From positions 1,641,501 to 1,705,500 of the forward strand of contig CANUEZ040000104.1 of assembly GCA_948099385.1 (NCBI GenBank): a stretch of 64,000 nt of DNA, written 5' to 3'. Below the pieces are notes generated by a model, which saw only the letters and a program-made list of their open reading frames with translations, was not told where the DNA came from and ran no database searches. The position numbers and the translations under genes are program-made. This document shows positions 45,593 to 57,839 of the stretch, piece after piece (the stretch's first letter is position 1; the number at the start of each line of letters is the position of its first letter). Source of the DNA: Fasciola hepatica. Its lineage: Eukaryota; Platyhelminthes; Trematoda; Plagiorchiida; Fasciolidae.

Positions 45593-48500
45593 CCGTTCAT
45601 ATTTCTCTAAAGGCAGTCACCCACACATTATCTAATCTCCTTTTGAACTCAGACACTTTGCTGGCGCTCGTAACACCCCTTGGCCGCCTATTTCAGTCGG
45701 TAGCGACCCTAACTGCAAAAGGCTGACGTCTGATGCGAGTCAAAGTTCTCTCCTCCTTAATTGTCAGTACATGCCTTCTTAGGCAGCCATTCCCTCGCAG
45801 TTCAACTAGAGCCCTTGTTAGACCTCGTGCTTCTGTAAATCCTCTTACTATTTTAAAGACTACTATGAGGTCACCTCGTCTTCTTCTTTCCATGTAAAAT
45901 AACCCCAGCTGCTCCAACTTTAGTTTGTAGCACAAATGTCTGTATTCTCCGAACCATCGCGTGGATCGCCGTTGTGGCTGCTCGATAGCCTTGATATCCC
46001 TCACCAAATATGGCCTCCACACTTGGATACAACTTTCTGGATGAGATCTCACAAAAGCCTTGTACAATGGCAATAAGACCTCCGGTTTCCTAGAGCTGAC
46101 CACCCTCCTTAACTGGTGCAGGGCTTCACGAGCTTTCTGCATTACTTTCTGGCACTGGTGACTTGGCTTAAGGTCAGCACTTACCATCACTCTCAGGTCC
46201 AGGGCTCCTGTGATCTGAGCTAGCGCCTCCCGGTTGTCTGGTGGCCCCATATATCGTGTGGGCCGTGGACCTTCCTCCTTGATGAGATGTTGGCACTTGT
46301 TCAGATTGAGGAGAAGATCCCACGCCACTGACCACTGGTATGCCTTGTCTAGATCATGCTGAACCGCCGCATCAGCTGGTGCTCCTACCACCTTGAAGTC
46401 ATCCGCGAACGAGAAGCACGGGTTTTCCAACCCCTTCTGCCAGATCGTTGAGGTAGATCAGGAACAACAGGCGTCCCAGCACCGACCCTCGCAGAAAGCC
46501 ATTATGCAGCCTCCCGCTGTCCGATAAGCAGTCTTCTACTCTCACTCCGAAAACTCTCCCCCCCCTCAGGCTTTGTACAATCCACTTCTGTATTTTTGCC
46601 GTAACTTGGAACGATTCCACCTTTGCTTCGGACAGTCCGTGGTTAACCGAATCAAATGCTTTTTGAAATCCAGATAGCAGGCATTCACCCGTTCTCCTCG
46701 ATCCACCAGGCTAGTTATCTCATCCAAGAAACTTATCAGGTTGGAGACACAAGAGCCCCTGTGCTAGAATCCAGGCCGGTTGGCAGTCACCCGATTTTTC
46801 CTCCCTAAATGCCTTACTATTCTGTCTCGTAGTAGTATCAGTAGAGTTTTAAGCACCACTGACGCTCAGCTAATCGGTTTGTAGCTGTTACATGTGACTC
46901 TGTTTCCACCTTCACAAACGGGTGTGATGATCGATACAAGCCAGTCTTTAGGTAGTACACTCTTGTTCAGGGGTGCGTTGAACAGCTTAGCTAGTGATTC
47001 AGCCAGAATGGGCTCCAGTGGCTTCAGTATTTCTGGGTGTATATCATCTGGCCCACCGCCTTGGATACGTCCAGCTGCTTCAGGCTGTTCAACACCTTTC
47101 CTGCGTTGATTTCTCCGTCATCCATTCCTAAGACTTTACCACCCCTGGTCGCAGGTAGCCCCTGAGCACCCTGGTCCCGTCTATATACCTGTTGAAAGAG
47201 TTCCAACAGGATCTTTGCTTTTTCCTGCCTGCTTATTGCCCGCGCTCCCTGTGAGTTCCTGACCCCGCCTGCGGCCTTCCTCAGTGCTGCCTCAGATTGA
47301 ACGCAGTTGTAGTATGCTTTCGGATTGCTTTTGGCGTTCCGCGCAATACGTTCCTCGTAGTTGTTTCTGCACTGTTCCTGTATCTGAGGTAGTTTAGTTC
47401 TTGTTGCTTTAAATCGTAGGAAGGCGCGGTATCCGCTGAAACTTTTTTCATTTCTGAATGCTCTATGCTTCTGTTTTAGAGCCTTTCTCACTCGGCTCAT
47501 CCACCACGGCGGCGATCCGTTTTTTTTGACTCTTCTAAGTGGTGCGACAGGCTGTTATTTCCAACAGTCTGCTCTTGATCCAACTCCATCGGTGTTCTAC
47601 GTTGTAGTCATCGCTCACCATATCCCAGTCTATCCGGAGGCTCAGTTCTATCAAGCTATTCTCGTCTATCTTTGAGAATTCCCAGCTGAATTTATCAGCC
47701 TCACTTTTTCCCCGGAGGTTTAGCCTAAACTGGAGTACGCCATGATCACTCTTTCCTATGGGTTCCCCGACTTCTAGGTGTTTGAGGTCATTTGGGGCTC
47801 TAGTCATTACCAGGCCAGGGGTTGACGGTGACTGGCCAAACCTCCATCTCGTCACCTGATTAACGTGTTGACGCATGACTATGGATAAGGTGGAGTAATT
47901 TGCCACCCGAATGTGACGTCTGGAGCGGTTTCCGAGGTCTAATCTAATTCGGGCGCGTTGAAATTACCCATAGCAGGTAACTTTCGCCCGGCATTGGCAA
48001 CCGAAGTGAGGAAATTAAGCAAGTCGCTGGCCTCAGCAACTTTCGCTCCTGGGCTTCGATACGTGCAGACAACCGACGCTTTCGATCGGCTCGTATCTAT
48101 TACAACCTCTACCGCGTGTACATTCGGCGTAACAAGTCAACTGCTCTCAAAGTCGTCATATTGCTCCGCCAGGATGACGATTATACCACCTCCGGCTTGA
48201 CCGTTCAGCCTATCCACCCTAAAGCCTGAGTAGAGGTTTGGGGTCAGCCCACTGTCGCTTTCACCTGGTCGTAGCCACGTTTCAGTGACTGCTATCACAT
48301 CTGTTCCCTGTGTCCTAGCTTTGAGCTCTGGCCATTTGTTACCCATACTTACAACATTGGTGTAGACCACAAGCATCACAACACCCTCTATTTTTCTGTG
48401 TTTCCTAGAAGAGGGCGGCAGGTGCTCGGGTCCTGAATCCGAGCACCCGGACCGTTTTTTCTTATTAAGGTCGGGTTCTTGGCGCTTCTGTCGACTAGCG

Positions 48501-48646
48501 CCCTTCCTACCCTCTGTGTTGCTTTGCACATCACCGTCCTTGGAGTCTCCGTGAGAGTCGGTTTTTATCAATTCTTCCCGCTCAGAGTTGCGACAGTCGG
48601 TTTCTTTGGGAACGGGACTGGGCAACGCTTTCTCCACCCTGACCAT
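45593..48646 (-). pseudogene. LINE D ORF2: endonuclease and reverse transcriptase
   Basis: The endonuclease (48,646-47,535) shows VTETWLRP, CTYRSPG and SDHGVLQF. The GDFN catalytic motif reads GNFN (Asp to Asn, AAT at 47,963-47,965). The linker (47,500-47,024) is followed by a damaged RT entry. The palm (46,620-46,400) has LRGSVLGRLLFLIYLNDL, and an intact FADD lies near 46,405. The C-terminal frame (46,430-45,693, 245 codons) ends with RRLDNVWVTAF blocks after one further stop. The family is CR1-like by motif order. Confidence 0.87.
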
Positions 48647-48659
48647 GGTCTCCGTGGTG

Positions 48660-49895
48660 CTAAGCTTCTTTTACTTGCTTGCTTTCATTCTAGGAAAACC
48701 TAGAAAGGCGGTGCTTAAATCCCAAAGTTCCGGTTTTCTCACCCCTCCGTGAATGAATAAAGCTGCTTTATCATCGTGTTCCACGCATATTTCTTCCTTT
48801 GAGGCTCACATTATACGCCGGGCTGCAGCTAAGAAGGAGCCCTTGTGACGAGGGTTGGTAAACTCGACAAGCGTAAGTCTTGGTTCGCACCCCATAAAGT
48901 CAGTCTCCTCTTTCCGGTCGCATAACTCTCTTCACGGAGAAATGTAGGGGATTTTCACTACTCGGAGCAAGTTGACCAAATAGTATCCCATTGCTCTTTC
49001 TCTCTGCTTTCCAACTTTCATGAACGGTTCCGGAATTCCGTGAACTACAACATTCCGGTTTCTTCCCAGGGAAATATCACTATTTTTCCTCAACGTAGTC
49101 AGAATTTAAGTGATATTAGCCATGTCTTGTTCTGACTTAATTACCCGCTCATTTAGGACTTCTAATCCCTCTACCGCGTCGCGAGTCGGCAGCGCAGTGG
49201 CTGCTTGCTTTGTCAGCATTACCTCAGCGTTCATTAGATGTACAGGCATCGCCTTATGTCCACTGCCGTCCCTAATTGGTGCCAACTGTTCTTCTGAGGG
49301 TTTATGTTTCCGTTTTTTCTGGCGACCTCTGCCCCCTGGTGGCTTCATTATCTGACCTAATTAGCCTTTTGCATCCCGGGCATATCCAGCTATCCTTATC
49401 ATATTCAAGTATAACTGATGGTACTTCTTGCTCAACCCCGAGCCCTTTGTGTGGAACCATGTTTGACAGGTGTCACACTGAATTCCCGCGGTGCCTGCCG
49501 ACATATTCCCCTCAGAACATCGAGGTCTTTCGCACTGTTTATCTACCCCTTCTGTTCGGTCTGGTGTTCTACAGGTCACGGGTTTTTACTCGCTAGCTTT
49601 CCCATGTTACCGGCCCAACCGAGAAGAGGGGCAATATGAGCTGTCTGGCTAGGCCGAAGAATATCTTGCAGGACTGATCTCAGATTTAGGTCGACCGATA
49701 ATGAGGAGAATGTCCGATTGATATTTCACGACAAGCCGGCTCATCTTGTTGTGGTTTTTGTCGCTGGACACAGTCGTTTATTGTTAACTGCTTCTTTTTT
49801 CGTTGACTTGGAGTTTCTTTCTTTCTGGTGGTTTGTTTTCTGTTTCTGTAGAGTTTATATGCTATCTTCTTCTCCTCGTCTTCCACGCATCCCAA
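48660..49895 (-). pseudogene. LINE D ORF1 with PHD-type zinc finger
   Basis: A basic N-terminus (49,895-49,686) is followed by a Cys/His cluster (49,579-49,361) with QCDTCQTWFH. The closing pair WICPGC is found in an adjacent frame at about 49,365-49,395, so a frameshift splits the finger. A charged, probably coiled-coil segment follows (49,348-49,106). PHD-finger ORF1 proteins are known in CR1-group LINEs and probably bind the element RNA or chromatin; that role is inference. Confidence 0.72.
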
Positions 49896-49908
49896 AGTCG
49901 CGAGCGCT

Positions 49909-50324
49909 TGTTGGGCTACTTTGGGCTACGTCATTATAAAAGTTGGGTAGCGCCATCTGCATCCAATAGGGAGCACTTTGGGCTACTCCCAAAGTCCAAA
50001 AAAGTCGCTGGAAGTGAGTACCTGTTCTTCTCCTGATCAGTCTTACCTACCTGTTGCTTAATCTGTTCGCCCATTGTCCATCGTTTTGATCGAAATCAAT
50101 AACCTGCCTCTGATAAAAAAACTATACTGAAAATTAGAAAGTTTATTATAAAAATGGTATACTGAAAACTTGTGAAACAAAATGCACTGCTTTCGTAACG
50201 TAGATGTATTTATATATTTAATTTGGTAATTTTATTATTACATTTCTTGTAAAATTTCACGAACTTCTGTTTAATCTTTGAAGACACATGTGACGGGTTA
50301 CTTTAGCCCAAAGTTAGCTTAACA
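49909..50324 (+). repeat. R1 repeat copy (ii), full length
   Basis: 416 bp with imperfect terminal inverted repeats: TGTTGGGCTACTTTGGGCTA at the start and, on the complement of the end, TGTTAAGCTAACTTTGGGCT. Copy (i) (21,948-22,265 plus 27,638-27,746) has the same two ends. The interior is AT-rich and non-coding. Family resemblance suggests a non-autonomous DNA transposon (MITE-like). I could not define the target duplication or recognise the superfamily. Confidence 0.7.
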
Positions 50325-50344
50325 TTCGCCTAATAGCTAAGGGT

Positions 50345-51910
50345 ATTGTACCACTTGGAATATAATTCGCGTCATCTGCAAATGCAGAGCACAGGTTTTC
50401 CAAGCCTTTGAGTAAATCTTTTGTAAACAGGATTAATAAGGTAATACCAAGAAAGGCGCTCTCAGGCACACCACTCAGCAGCTCCGTCTTTGGGATGTGC
50501 TGCCTCTCACCTCGACTTTAAAATCCCCGCCCGTGTTGGACCTATGGATCCAAGCAACTGTTTCCCGGGAGAGACAGAAATTGTTCAGTCTCATGAGTGA
50601 CGAAAGGTGGCTGGCTGAGTCGGACGGATTTTGGAAGTCTGGATAGAACACTCTTACTCTATACCAATGGCCTGACCCTAGGGTAACCTCGCCCACGAAA
50701 AAGGTTAGGTTAGACAATCTGGATCTCTTACAAACGAACCCTCTCTGGTTTGTTATCATCAACCACCTCGGTCCATCGTTGCCTTGAACAGCTTAGTCAG
50801 CGGCTGGGCCGAAAGCCCCGCCAGAAGCCGGACAATTGCCGGATGGACACAATCGGGCTCCGCGGCCTTGGTCCTCACCAAGCCGCTTAGAACCTCAAGC
50901 ATCTCAGTTACGGTAGTTGCTTCCTCTGACATTTGGAGGCAGCCACTATGGCTATTCCCGGAAGGCCTGTGGTGCTGTTTACTCCTTAATACGCCTGCTG
51001 GAAATTTTGCCAGAATGTTTCAGCTTTCTCGAGATAGCTTGTAGTTGCCAAAATCTGGTGATCTATAAATTTTCCGAGGCCCAAACTTGGGGTCGCCTTG
51101 GGCTGCACGTATTTGTAATACCCCCTTGGGCTCTTTTTTGGTGACTTTAGCTTTATGGTCCTCGAACTTCCCCCTGCATTCGTTCTGGATCTTACCCAAA
51201 AGCAGGTCATTCTGTTGAATCCTACAGGTGAAGCCTGTGACCACCACTGTTTCTTTGTCTGGCCTAGGCAGATTTCTTCCTCTGGATAGCCTTCCGGCTC
51301 CGGCTAGTCCACCGTGGCAGGTCATCCCTCCGGTTAACCTCCCCAAGAGAAGCCACCTTGACGTTCAACGAGAAAAGGTTATCTCTTAGGTGCGTCCAGA
51401 GCTGCCCCACGACATCCTCGCCCTGCTCGTTCCCCTGTTCGATCTCAGCCTCCATTTCTCTCCACAAAACCTGGCCTGTTAGGTGGTAGCTACATCTTTC
51501 TTTGTCGTGTCTTCCGATATGCCCCGATTCAGAGATAACCAGACTACTCCATGGTTGCTGTTTCCTAGCTGGAACAGCCTGAAGGTCTCAGTTTGTTCTG
51601 TGGGTGTCTTATGATCACACGGTCCGTAGTGGGTGGACGTTGCTTTTGCCTTTATATAGTCTCCTCAGTAATGTGTTGGTTCACGCTATCACTATGTTTG
51701 TATCACAGTGGGCTGTAGCCGAATGGTCCAGTGGGTGCTATTTTGTTTACCGTGTCTACCTCTGGTGCACTGGGGTCCCAAAACATCGGGACTTTCCCCC
51801 AAAACCCGTGAGAAGCCGTAATTACTGCATAGGTCTATCACCTTACTCTGCTGTGGACGACGGGCTGAGGTGCGAGCAGGTTATTCTCACTTCTGCACGG
51901 TAGACAATGA
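50345..51910 (-). pseudogene. LINE E fragment (LINE D-type), endonuclease tail to RT
   Basis: Minus-strand reading gives an endonuclease C-terminal block (SNHGVVWLSL, about 51,570), the linker (51,467-50,986) with DDLPRWTSRSRKA, an RT block with CVHPAIVRLL (about 50,830) and a palm ending SGVPESAFLGITLL then FADDAN at about 50,365-50,475. Frames shift repeatedly. The RT 3' of FADD is missing: the R1 copy and then LINE D follow, so the 3' end was removed or displaced. Confidence 0.75.
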
Positions 51911-52869
51911 GGGCATTTAGATTGGCCCACGAGATTGGGTTAGTGATGGTGAGCCCATTATGGTTTTCGGAGCAGCTGTTACACATCCGGTTTCGAACTA
52001 GACACGGCGCATTCGTCAATCCATCGCGGCCAGGCCGCGTTGCACGCGGTGCAAAAATCTCACTGTATAATGTTTGCCGGGTTTCTCACGACAGGGTCTT
52101 CTTTGCCAATCCGGCTGGACGGATTGTTGCAAAGTTGAATCTCTTTCAGTGTCCAGCTGTCTATGGTCCACGTCACCAGTGATTCAAGAAGCAAGGTGCA
52201 GTCAAGACTAGTGACCTGAACCCTCCGGCATTGTCCAGTGGCCTGTCTTCCAGGTTGCCGACAGTACTGGATGCAAGACTCTGTCAGGGGTTGTATTCCG
52301 AACTCTCTCTCTTCCCCGTTGCCCGATAATCCGGTGATCTATCCCCTAGCTCACTGGTGGCATTCAGATAATAAGATAATCAAGAGGTCCGGGGACATTT
52401 GGGCTTTGGCTTCGTACCATTTTACTACTTCAAGACTTCAAGAATTCCTTGAGAGTGTAGTCCACGACTCGACGGGCTGCGCAGTTTTCGTGAGACAGCT
52501 GGCCTTTACGGAACTGTTAAACAACACAAGAACTCGTGAGACAGCGCCGCATCTTGACGGAAGTGTGGGGCAAACCATCTTGTATGCTTGTGTGTGAGAG
52601 CGAGTGCGAGTGAGTGTGCGCGCGAGGACAACAAACATTATTCGAGGAACTTTCTCGTGGAGGGCACAAAATAGTTGGGCACCTATGGTATTATAGTGGT
52701 CTGCGGAAAATAGGTGATAAATGTACTACTCACTCGCATTTTACTTTTTAACCCCTGCGAATATGCTTGTGCACATGTGCAGGAAATCATTCCGAAGGAA
52801 ATATATGCTATATATGCTTGGTTGCAATCTCGCGTCGGGGTGCTTTTGTGCGACTGAATTCTTCTACAC
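51911..52869. other. Unassigned sequence
   Basis: Possibly includes the 3' end or LTR of the outer BEL/Pao element, but I found no repeated partner in the window. A GAGTGAGTG-type simple repeat lies near 52,595-52,625. Confidence 0.4.
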
Positions 52870-53546
52870 CTCCCAGAAGAATAATACCGCCCACGTCGTG
52901 AGTCCACATTCCATTGGTGGCCCTAAATTTAACCTTCCTTACCGGCCCGTAGGAAACACTAATGGCTTGCATGACAAAATCCAACGGCCATTTTCGTCGT
53001 AGATCATGACTTCACCACCAGCTTTGGAGGGTCTTACTTTTGTGAGCCATCAAGATTCTCCCGACCTCGGTGATCACGGGGCTCGGTGTCACACCAACCG
53101 GCGGTTGTTGTTCAATTAGCAACGGTAAAATCCCTCTGGTGGACCTAATCAAGCTTTCCCACGGGCCGCAGCGGTGACTGGTCTGCGGATGGTTGAAGTT
53201 CCATCGGATTCCATTTGCCATGGTTTGGTTCTGCACCTCATCTCGGTTCACACTCTGGAGCCAACAAAATAATTCACACTAAGTGCCCGCGAAATTGGAC
53301 CCTTTGTCGGAATACATATGCCATGGTACGCCTCTTTGGTACGAAAAGAGCAGCAAGCCCAGGAGAAGAGAGTCAAAGGTCTTCAAATGCGCAAATTTCA
53401 AGTGTACCGCCCTTGACTTCACGCACATCGCGAGGCACCCGTAATTCTCTTCCATCCTATTCCAGCATTCGACCCATCAGGGTCGAAAACGATCAAGTCC
53501 GGTGTTACTAGGAGGCCATCAACCTGAGGTCAATCTTCAATCTGAC
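52870..53546 (-). pseudogene. Outer BEL/Pao element, integrase core and C-terminus
   Basis: Minus-strand reading gives a core entry (NYGCLAMCVKSRAVHL, about 53,400-53,450), YSDKGSNF (about 53,300), RWNFNHPQTSHRCGPWE (about 53,160-53,215), LIRSTR and a C-terminal WPLDFV...GPVRKVKF block (about 52,900-52,990). This is the BEL/Pao integrase layout. Several stops are present. The preceding zinc-binding part is missing; similarity resumes beyond the inner element at 58,940. Confidence 0.8.
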
Positions 53547-53904
53547 TGCAAACCGATTCTCGCAAATCGAGCAAAGCGTAGCCAATTCAAACAAATACCA
53601 AAAATGAGAACTAGATTGATTCGTAGTTTCTACGATAATAAAACGAAATTCACAAAAGCCACAAATATATATATACATCAAATATGCGATCAAATAGACT
53701 CAACACTGGAAACCGAAAGTTCAGAGCCCCGTGGCTCAAACACGACGTTCAGAAACGGTTCAAGGCCAAATTCAAATCTCACACGAATAAACAAACATGC
53801 AAAAGTGTGTTATGTAGATGAGCCTTTCAAAGCGATGTCAGATATAGTCAAATTCACAAAGCACGCAGAACATTTGGAAGAATTCGCAGCGTTTGTTCTT
53901 TGCA
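53547..53904 (-). repeat. 3' LTR of the inner BEL/Pao element
   Basis: 358 bp, TGCAAACC...TTTGCA on the plus strand. It matches 58,582-58,939 almost perfectly from 53,556 to 53,889, with clustered differences at both ends. Confidence 0.8.
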
Positions 53905-54869
53905 CCACCGGCCAAAATAATCCCCTAAAACAGTTGTCTGAGGTTGGGGACTGGGCCATGGTTCTCATCCTACTTACCTACAACCTACTGTCAGTACCTG
54001 TCGTTACTCACTTGTGTTGAGTATGCATAAAAGGGTTTCCGTCGTGGTCATCGTTTGCACAACCTAAATCCCGCTGCATAAATTGAGATTGGCGTATTCA
54101 CCAGAAGGCCAACGAAGGCAGTTAGAAAAACGAGCGAAATGAAGACGTCACGGAGTAAATTATTTTGCTGCACGAACTTAGTCTACGTATCCCAAGAAGT
54201 AAGTTTTTGCGGCACCCGGCTGAACCAAGTTCGTTTAAAAACTTGCGCTCAAAATTTGAAAGTAGATGCCACGTTCAAGAAACATTGAGATATCGCGTAA
54301 AAGTGAAAGCTCGAGAAACGGTGAAATTACACAAAAACGCACCAAATTTCCTCATAGAACTGAAAATCGGTTTCAGATTATAAATCAGCTTCAAAAACGA
54401 GTGTAAGAATGACACCATTACAACACGCGTGAATAAGGAAATTGACTGAATACTGGCACCTATCGGAGTATTTGGGAGTTTCTCTGTGTACGATAAACGT
54501 GAGAAACAATACTCTATAAAATATGGAAAACAATTTTTTCTTCAGTGGCCAAAATAACCTCACGATGTGATTTCGGCCAATAAGTCTCACTTGAACAGTC
54601 CAAATGAAATCTTGGTGAATTATTTTTTTACTTGAGTGCATTTTGTATAAGCCGCTGGAACTCCTCACATTTTGCAACTTTTCAGGGAAAATGGGTCAAG
54701 CTGAATATTTATAGGGCACGAAATGAAATGAAGAGCTGAATAATTCGCCGCGAGGTGGTCCGCCAGCTATTTTGTCCCCTGCTTAAGGTTTTGAGCTTGA
54801 ATGATCAACAAATTCAAGGCTGTTCCCGGCTACTGGCTGGTTAGCTCCCTAGTGTTGAAACACGCTGTC

Positions 54870-55575
54870 CGTTTCCTCCGTTTCCTGCAATGTAACACAA
54901 CCGTAGTGTCTGTCCAATGTGCGAAGCCCAAATAGATATTGGTGCGATTTTACTTGAGCATTGTTGCTGCCTTAAAACCCAATAACAATGCAGTCTCTCC
55001 CAGTTCACTTATAGATACTGACTTCAGCTCAGTAACTGATGCCACCGGCCATGCAGTTCCACCCAGGCACCGTACACTGCCACTAGGTCGTCCAATTCCA
55101 AGCTGTTTTGAGTAACTGCTGGTGCTGCACTTCCAGCTTAGCCTCCCAAAAAGGTCTCTTTTGAGATGTGTCAATTGCTTTTGGGCCATTTCTCTATTTC
55201 TTGACAGGTCGTTTGACGGTGATCGTCTGGGCAGAGCAACCTCAAGTTTCCCATCGCTGTATTGTCTTTGAATTCACCCTCAAAAGCACCGACTGATTTT
55301 GTTCTGAGTGAATTTCACCTTCCTGGGATAGACTGCTGGATTTGATATCAAACTGTTGGTTTTGTTCTACATGGGCACTTCTCTCTCTCAGTATTCGCTA
55401 AGCAATTTACTGCTGCCGATCGTTGAAATCCTTTAGTCAGGGATACGAGTAGTGTCCATTCAAGCATCGTTCGCGTAGCGAAAGGTTCTTTTTGATGGTT
55501 TGTGCTCTGCCCAAGCACCCAATGAGCCTCTGTTACATGGCACCCAATTAGTTTATCAATGTGGGGGCTAGGCAT
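54870..55575 (-). pseudogene. Inner BEL/Pao pol remnant: linker and RNase H without RT
   Basis: The segment 55,575-55,348 has the IDKLIGCHV and EPFATRTMLEWTLL blocks that normally precede Pao RT. The segment 55,189-54,870 carries SVSISELGETALLLGFKAA and HWTDTTVVLH, corresponding to the RNase H RLELTAA and FWTDS blocks. The ~1 kb of RT expected between them is absent. Sequence below 54,870 shows no integrase. Confidence 0.65.
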
Positions 55576-56076
55576 CTCTTCGAAAGCTGTCTTTGCGATG
55601 GAACCATTTCGTGGCGTTTGATCTAATAGGGTCAGCTGGTCTCATCCGCAAGCTGTCTATTGAAAAGACTTCCGGAATTTCTACGGTCCCGGTCAATTAA
55701 AGATAGTAATTGCAAGTTATGCCTCATCGAATTGTTACCATGGCCCCCTGCAATCCTGCTGATCTTGAGAGAGGTAGGCTTGCCAACTAGCTCGCAGCTT
55801 TCTGTAGGCTCTCGCGTTACCAGCGAAGTAAACGGTTTCCGTTGTAAAACCAGTCTTGAAAAAGGTTACCAGTGGTAACCGAAAAGTCGATAACCCACCA
55901 ACGACTTCAACCAGGCTGCTTTATTAAACGATGAAGTTCTACCGTATCCGACCCCGTGCCTAAAATTGCCATGACCTCCCTCAATTCTCTAGGTGTCATG
56001 AAGCTGACGGGTACGATTCCCAGCCTAGCCGGTTTGAAGTCATCTTGCCCCATGGCACAGACAACCTTGGGTTATA

Positions 56077-56135
56077 ATCATAATGATAATAGTTTATTTC
56101 AGATCACTCTGAAGCATGCCGCGGTGCAAGATCAA
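56077..56135 (-). repeat. LINE/SINE-like 3' tail (second copy)
   Basis: The minus strand reads GATCTTGCACCGCGGCATGC, then CTGAAATAAACTATTATCAT. Same tail as 30,222-30,300. Confidence 0.6.
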
Positions 56136-56877
56136 ACAGTGAAGCTGAAAACTAAACTAGAGTTTCAGGAGAATCGTACAATTATGTGCACACCATTGAA
56201 TGCGCGAGAAAGCATTCAAGTCCAATTTTGTGGTACCTTCCGAGAGAATTAAGCTCAAGGTCAGGTGGTCGAGCCGGCCGAAGGTAAGGTAAAATTGTTC
56301 TGCCAAAGCGTGGATTGGATGGGTATTAGTAAAGATTCACACAAATCCTACGAAAGGAAGATTGTACTGTCGGAGAACCGTACTGGATTCACGGATACAT
56401 GGGTACCGTGATAAGGAAACATTCCCGAAGAAAAAGTAATCAATCAATAGGGCCTAGCATGCATGAGAGGGTTTATGATGTAAAAATAAACGACGAAAAG
56501 AGGCGGTATTACGCATAGAGAACAAGAAAAATTGGTCTAGGATTTCAGTTGTGAAGTTCAGTGACCGTTTATTGGTTGATCCAGTTGTACAACAAACGGA
56601 CAATACACTGGACTGTGGTTGTCAAAGTGATGGTGGACAAAGTGGCCGGATAGAAACATGTAGACTAGAAGAAAGGAATATAAAGCGCCAACATGAAACT
56701 GAGAAATGGCGACAAATCGACGTACGGTGCCAAAATACAACAAAAGGAAGTAAGCAGCTGGCAGAAATGATGAAATGACGGGTGGGAGACTACCTATTTA
56801 TGTTCATTACAGAAGGTGGACCACTTGATGGAGACAGCAGGACTCTGCGATACGAGAGCTTATTAGACGTGCATATG

Positions 56878-56945
56878 CTAATGATAATGATAGTGGTTTA
56901 TTTCGGATAACGTCGAGGCATGCTGTAAAGCAAGATACCTTGCAA
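56878..56945 (-). repeat. LINE/SINE-like 3' tail (third copy)
   Basis: The minus strand reads GCATGCCTCGACGTTATCCG, then AAATAAACCACTATCATTAT. Both this and the previous copy lie within the inner BEL/Pao element, so they inserted later or belong to its decayed interior. Confidence 0.6.
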
Positions 56946-57839
56946 GATGAGGATGTTGCAATACAACAGCCCCAAGTGGGCGAACAGCCGAGCTGGCAGA
57001 AAAGGCAAACAATCACAGAATCATCGATTATCAGGAATCTCTAGACATATATTTTGCAGAGTCATACTGTTCGAAGACTGTGGCACGGAAGTGAATGGCA
57101 ACAATAAATACGCTAATTTTCGAGTATATTTGTAACAATTGCAGGAAGGGGTAAGCTTTATCTTGGAGAATGGTTAGGACTACGAATAACACCGGTGAGT
57201 AGTTTGGCATGGAACAACGGGGAAGTGGACCGAAAACGACGGGCCAAGAATGTCGATGGGTTTTTAAGTATGTTATAATTAAGCTGGGTAGGCCCATTGT
57301 TGAGAGGGCTATATAGTAACGAGTGATGGTTACCCAAGCATCCTTCCTGGTTACATTCCACTCCAAAGCGGAGTCTGGGGGCTCATCGAGAGTTGTTCAG
57401 ACATACGGATGATGAACTAACTCTTTTTACTGCGGCCCGCCGATCGGGTTCACTCAGTCCACGAAAGGTTGGACAATCTGGTAACCGATGTGGTCAGTTG
57501 CATGGCCTGCATCCAGTTGGCCTCCCGCGGTCTCGGCTTATCTTGTGCATGTTACCCAGAGACCGGATACGGTTACAGTCGTTCTCCACAATTTGGGGCG
57601 ATGTTGGTTCCGTTCGCGCCAGCTTGCAACTCTCATTCACGATTTGTCTAAGTTGGCGGTTGGCGATGCGGGATTGACCACATATGAACTCCGCATATCT
57701 ATTTTCTCAGTTTCCTCTGCTCATCGGCTCTGTAAATCAGCAGGCAGACACCGGGAAACGCATTCCTGTGTGTGCAAGGCATTTAGATCAGACTGGTATT
57801 CCAAATACTCTGGTGCTATACTGCAGTTCTGCATTCTTA

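Larger units (their letters stand above)
45593..49895 (-). mobile_element. LINE D: non-LTR retrotransposon with PHD-type ORF1, near full length
   Basis: On the minus strand, ORF1 (49,895-48,660) is followed by ORF2 with endonuclease, RT and C-terminal blocks down to about 45,593. The order and the PHD-bearing ORF1 match CR1-group elements. The body is broken by stops and frameshifts in most domains. The 5' end abuts an R1 copy. Confidence 0.85.

Noticed and set aside
53502..54020. Duplicate plus-strand ORFs (also 58,549-58,971) of ~112 shared codons
   Set aside because: They lie within the two LTR copies of the inner BEL/Pao element; identity reflects the LTRs and no motif is present.
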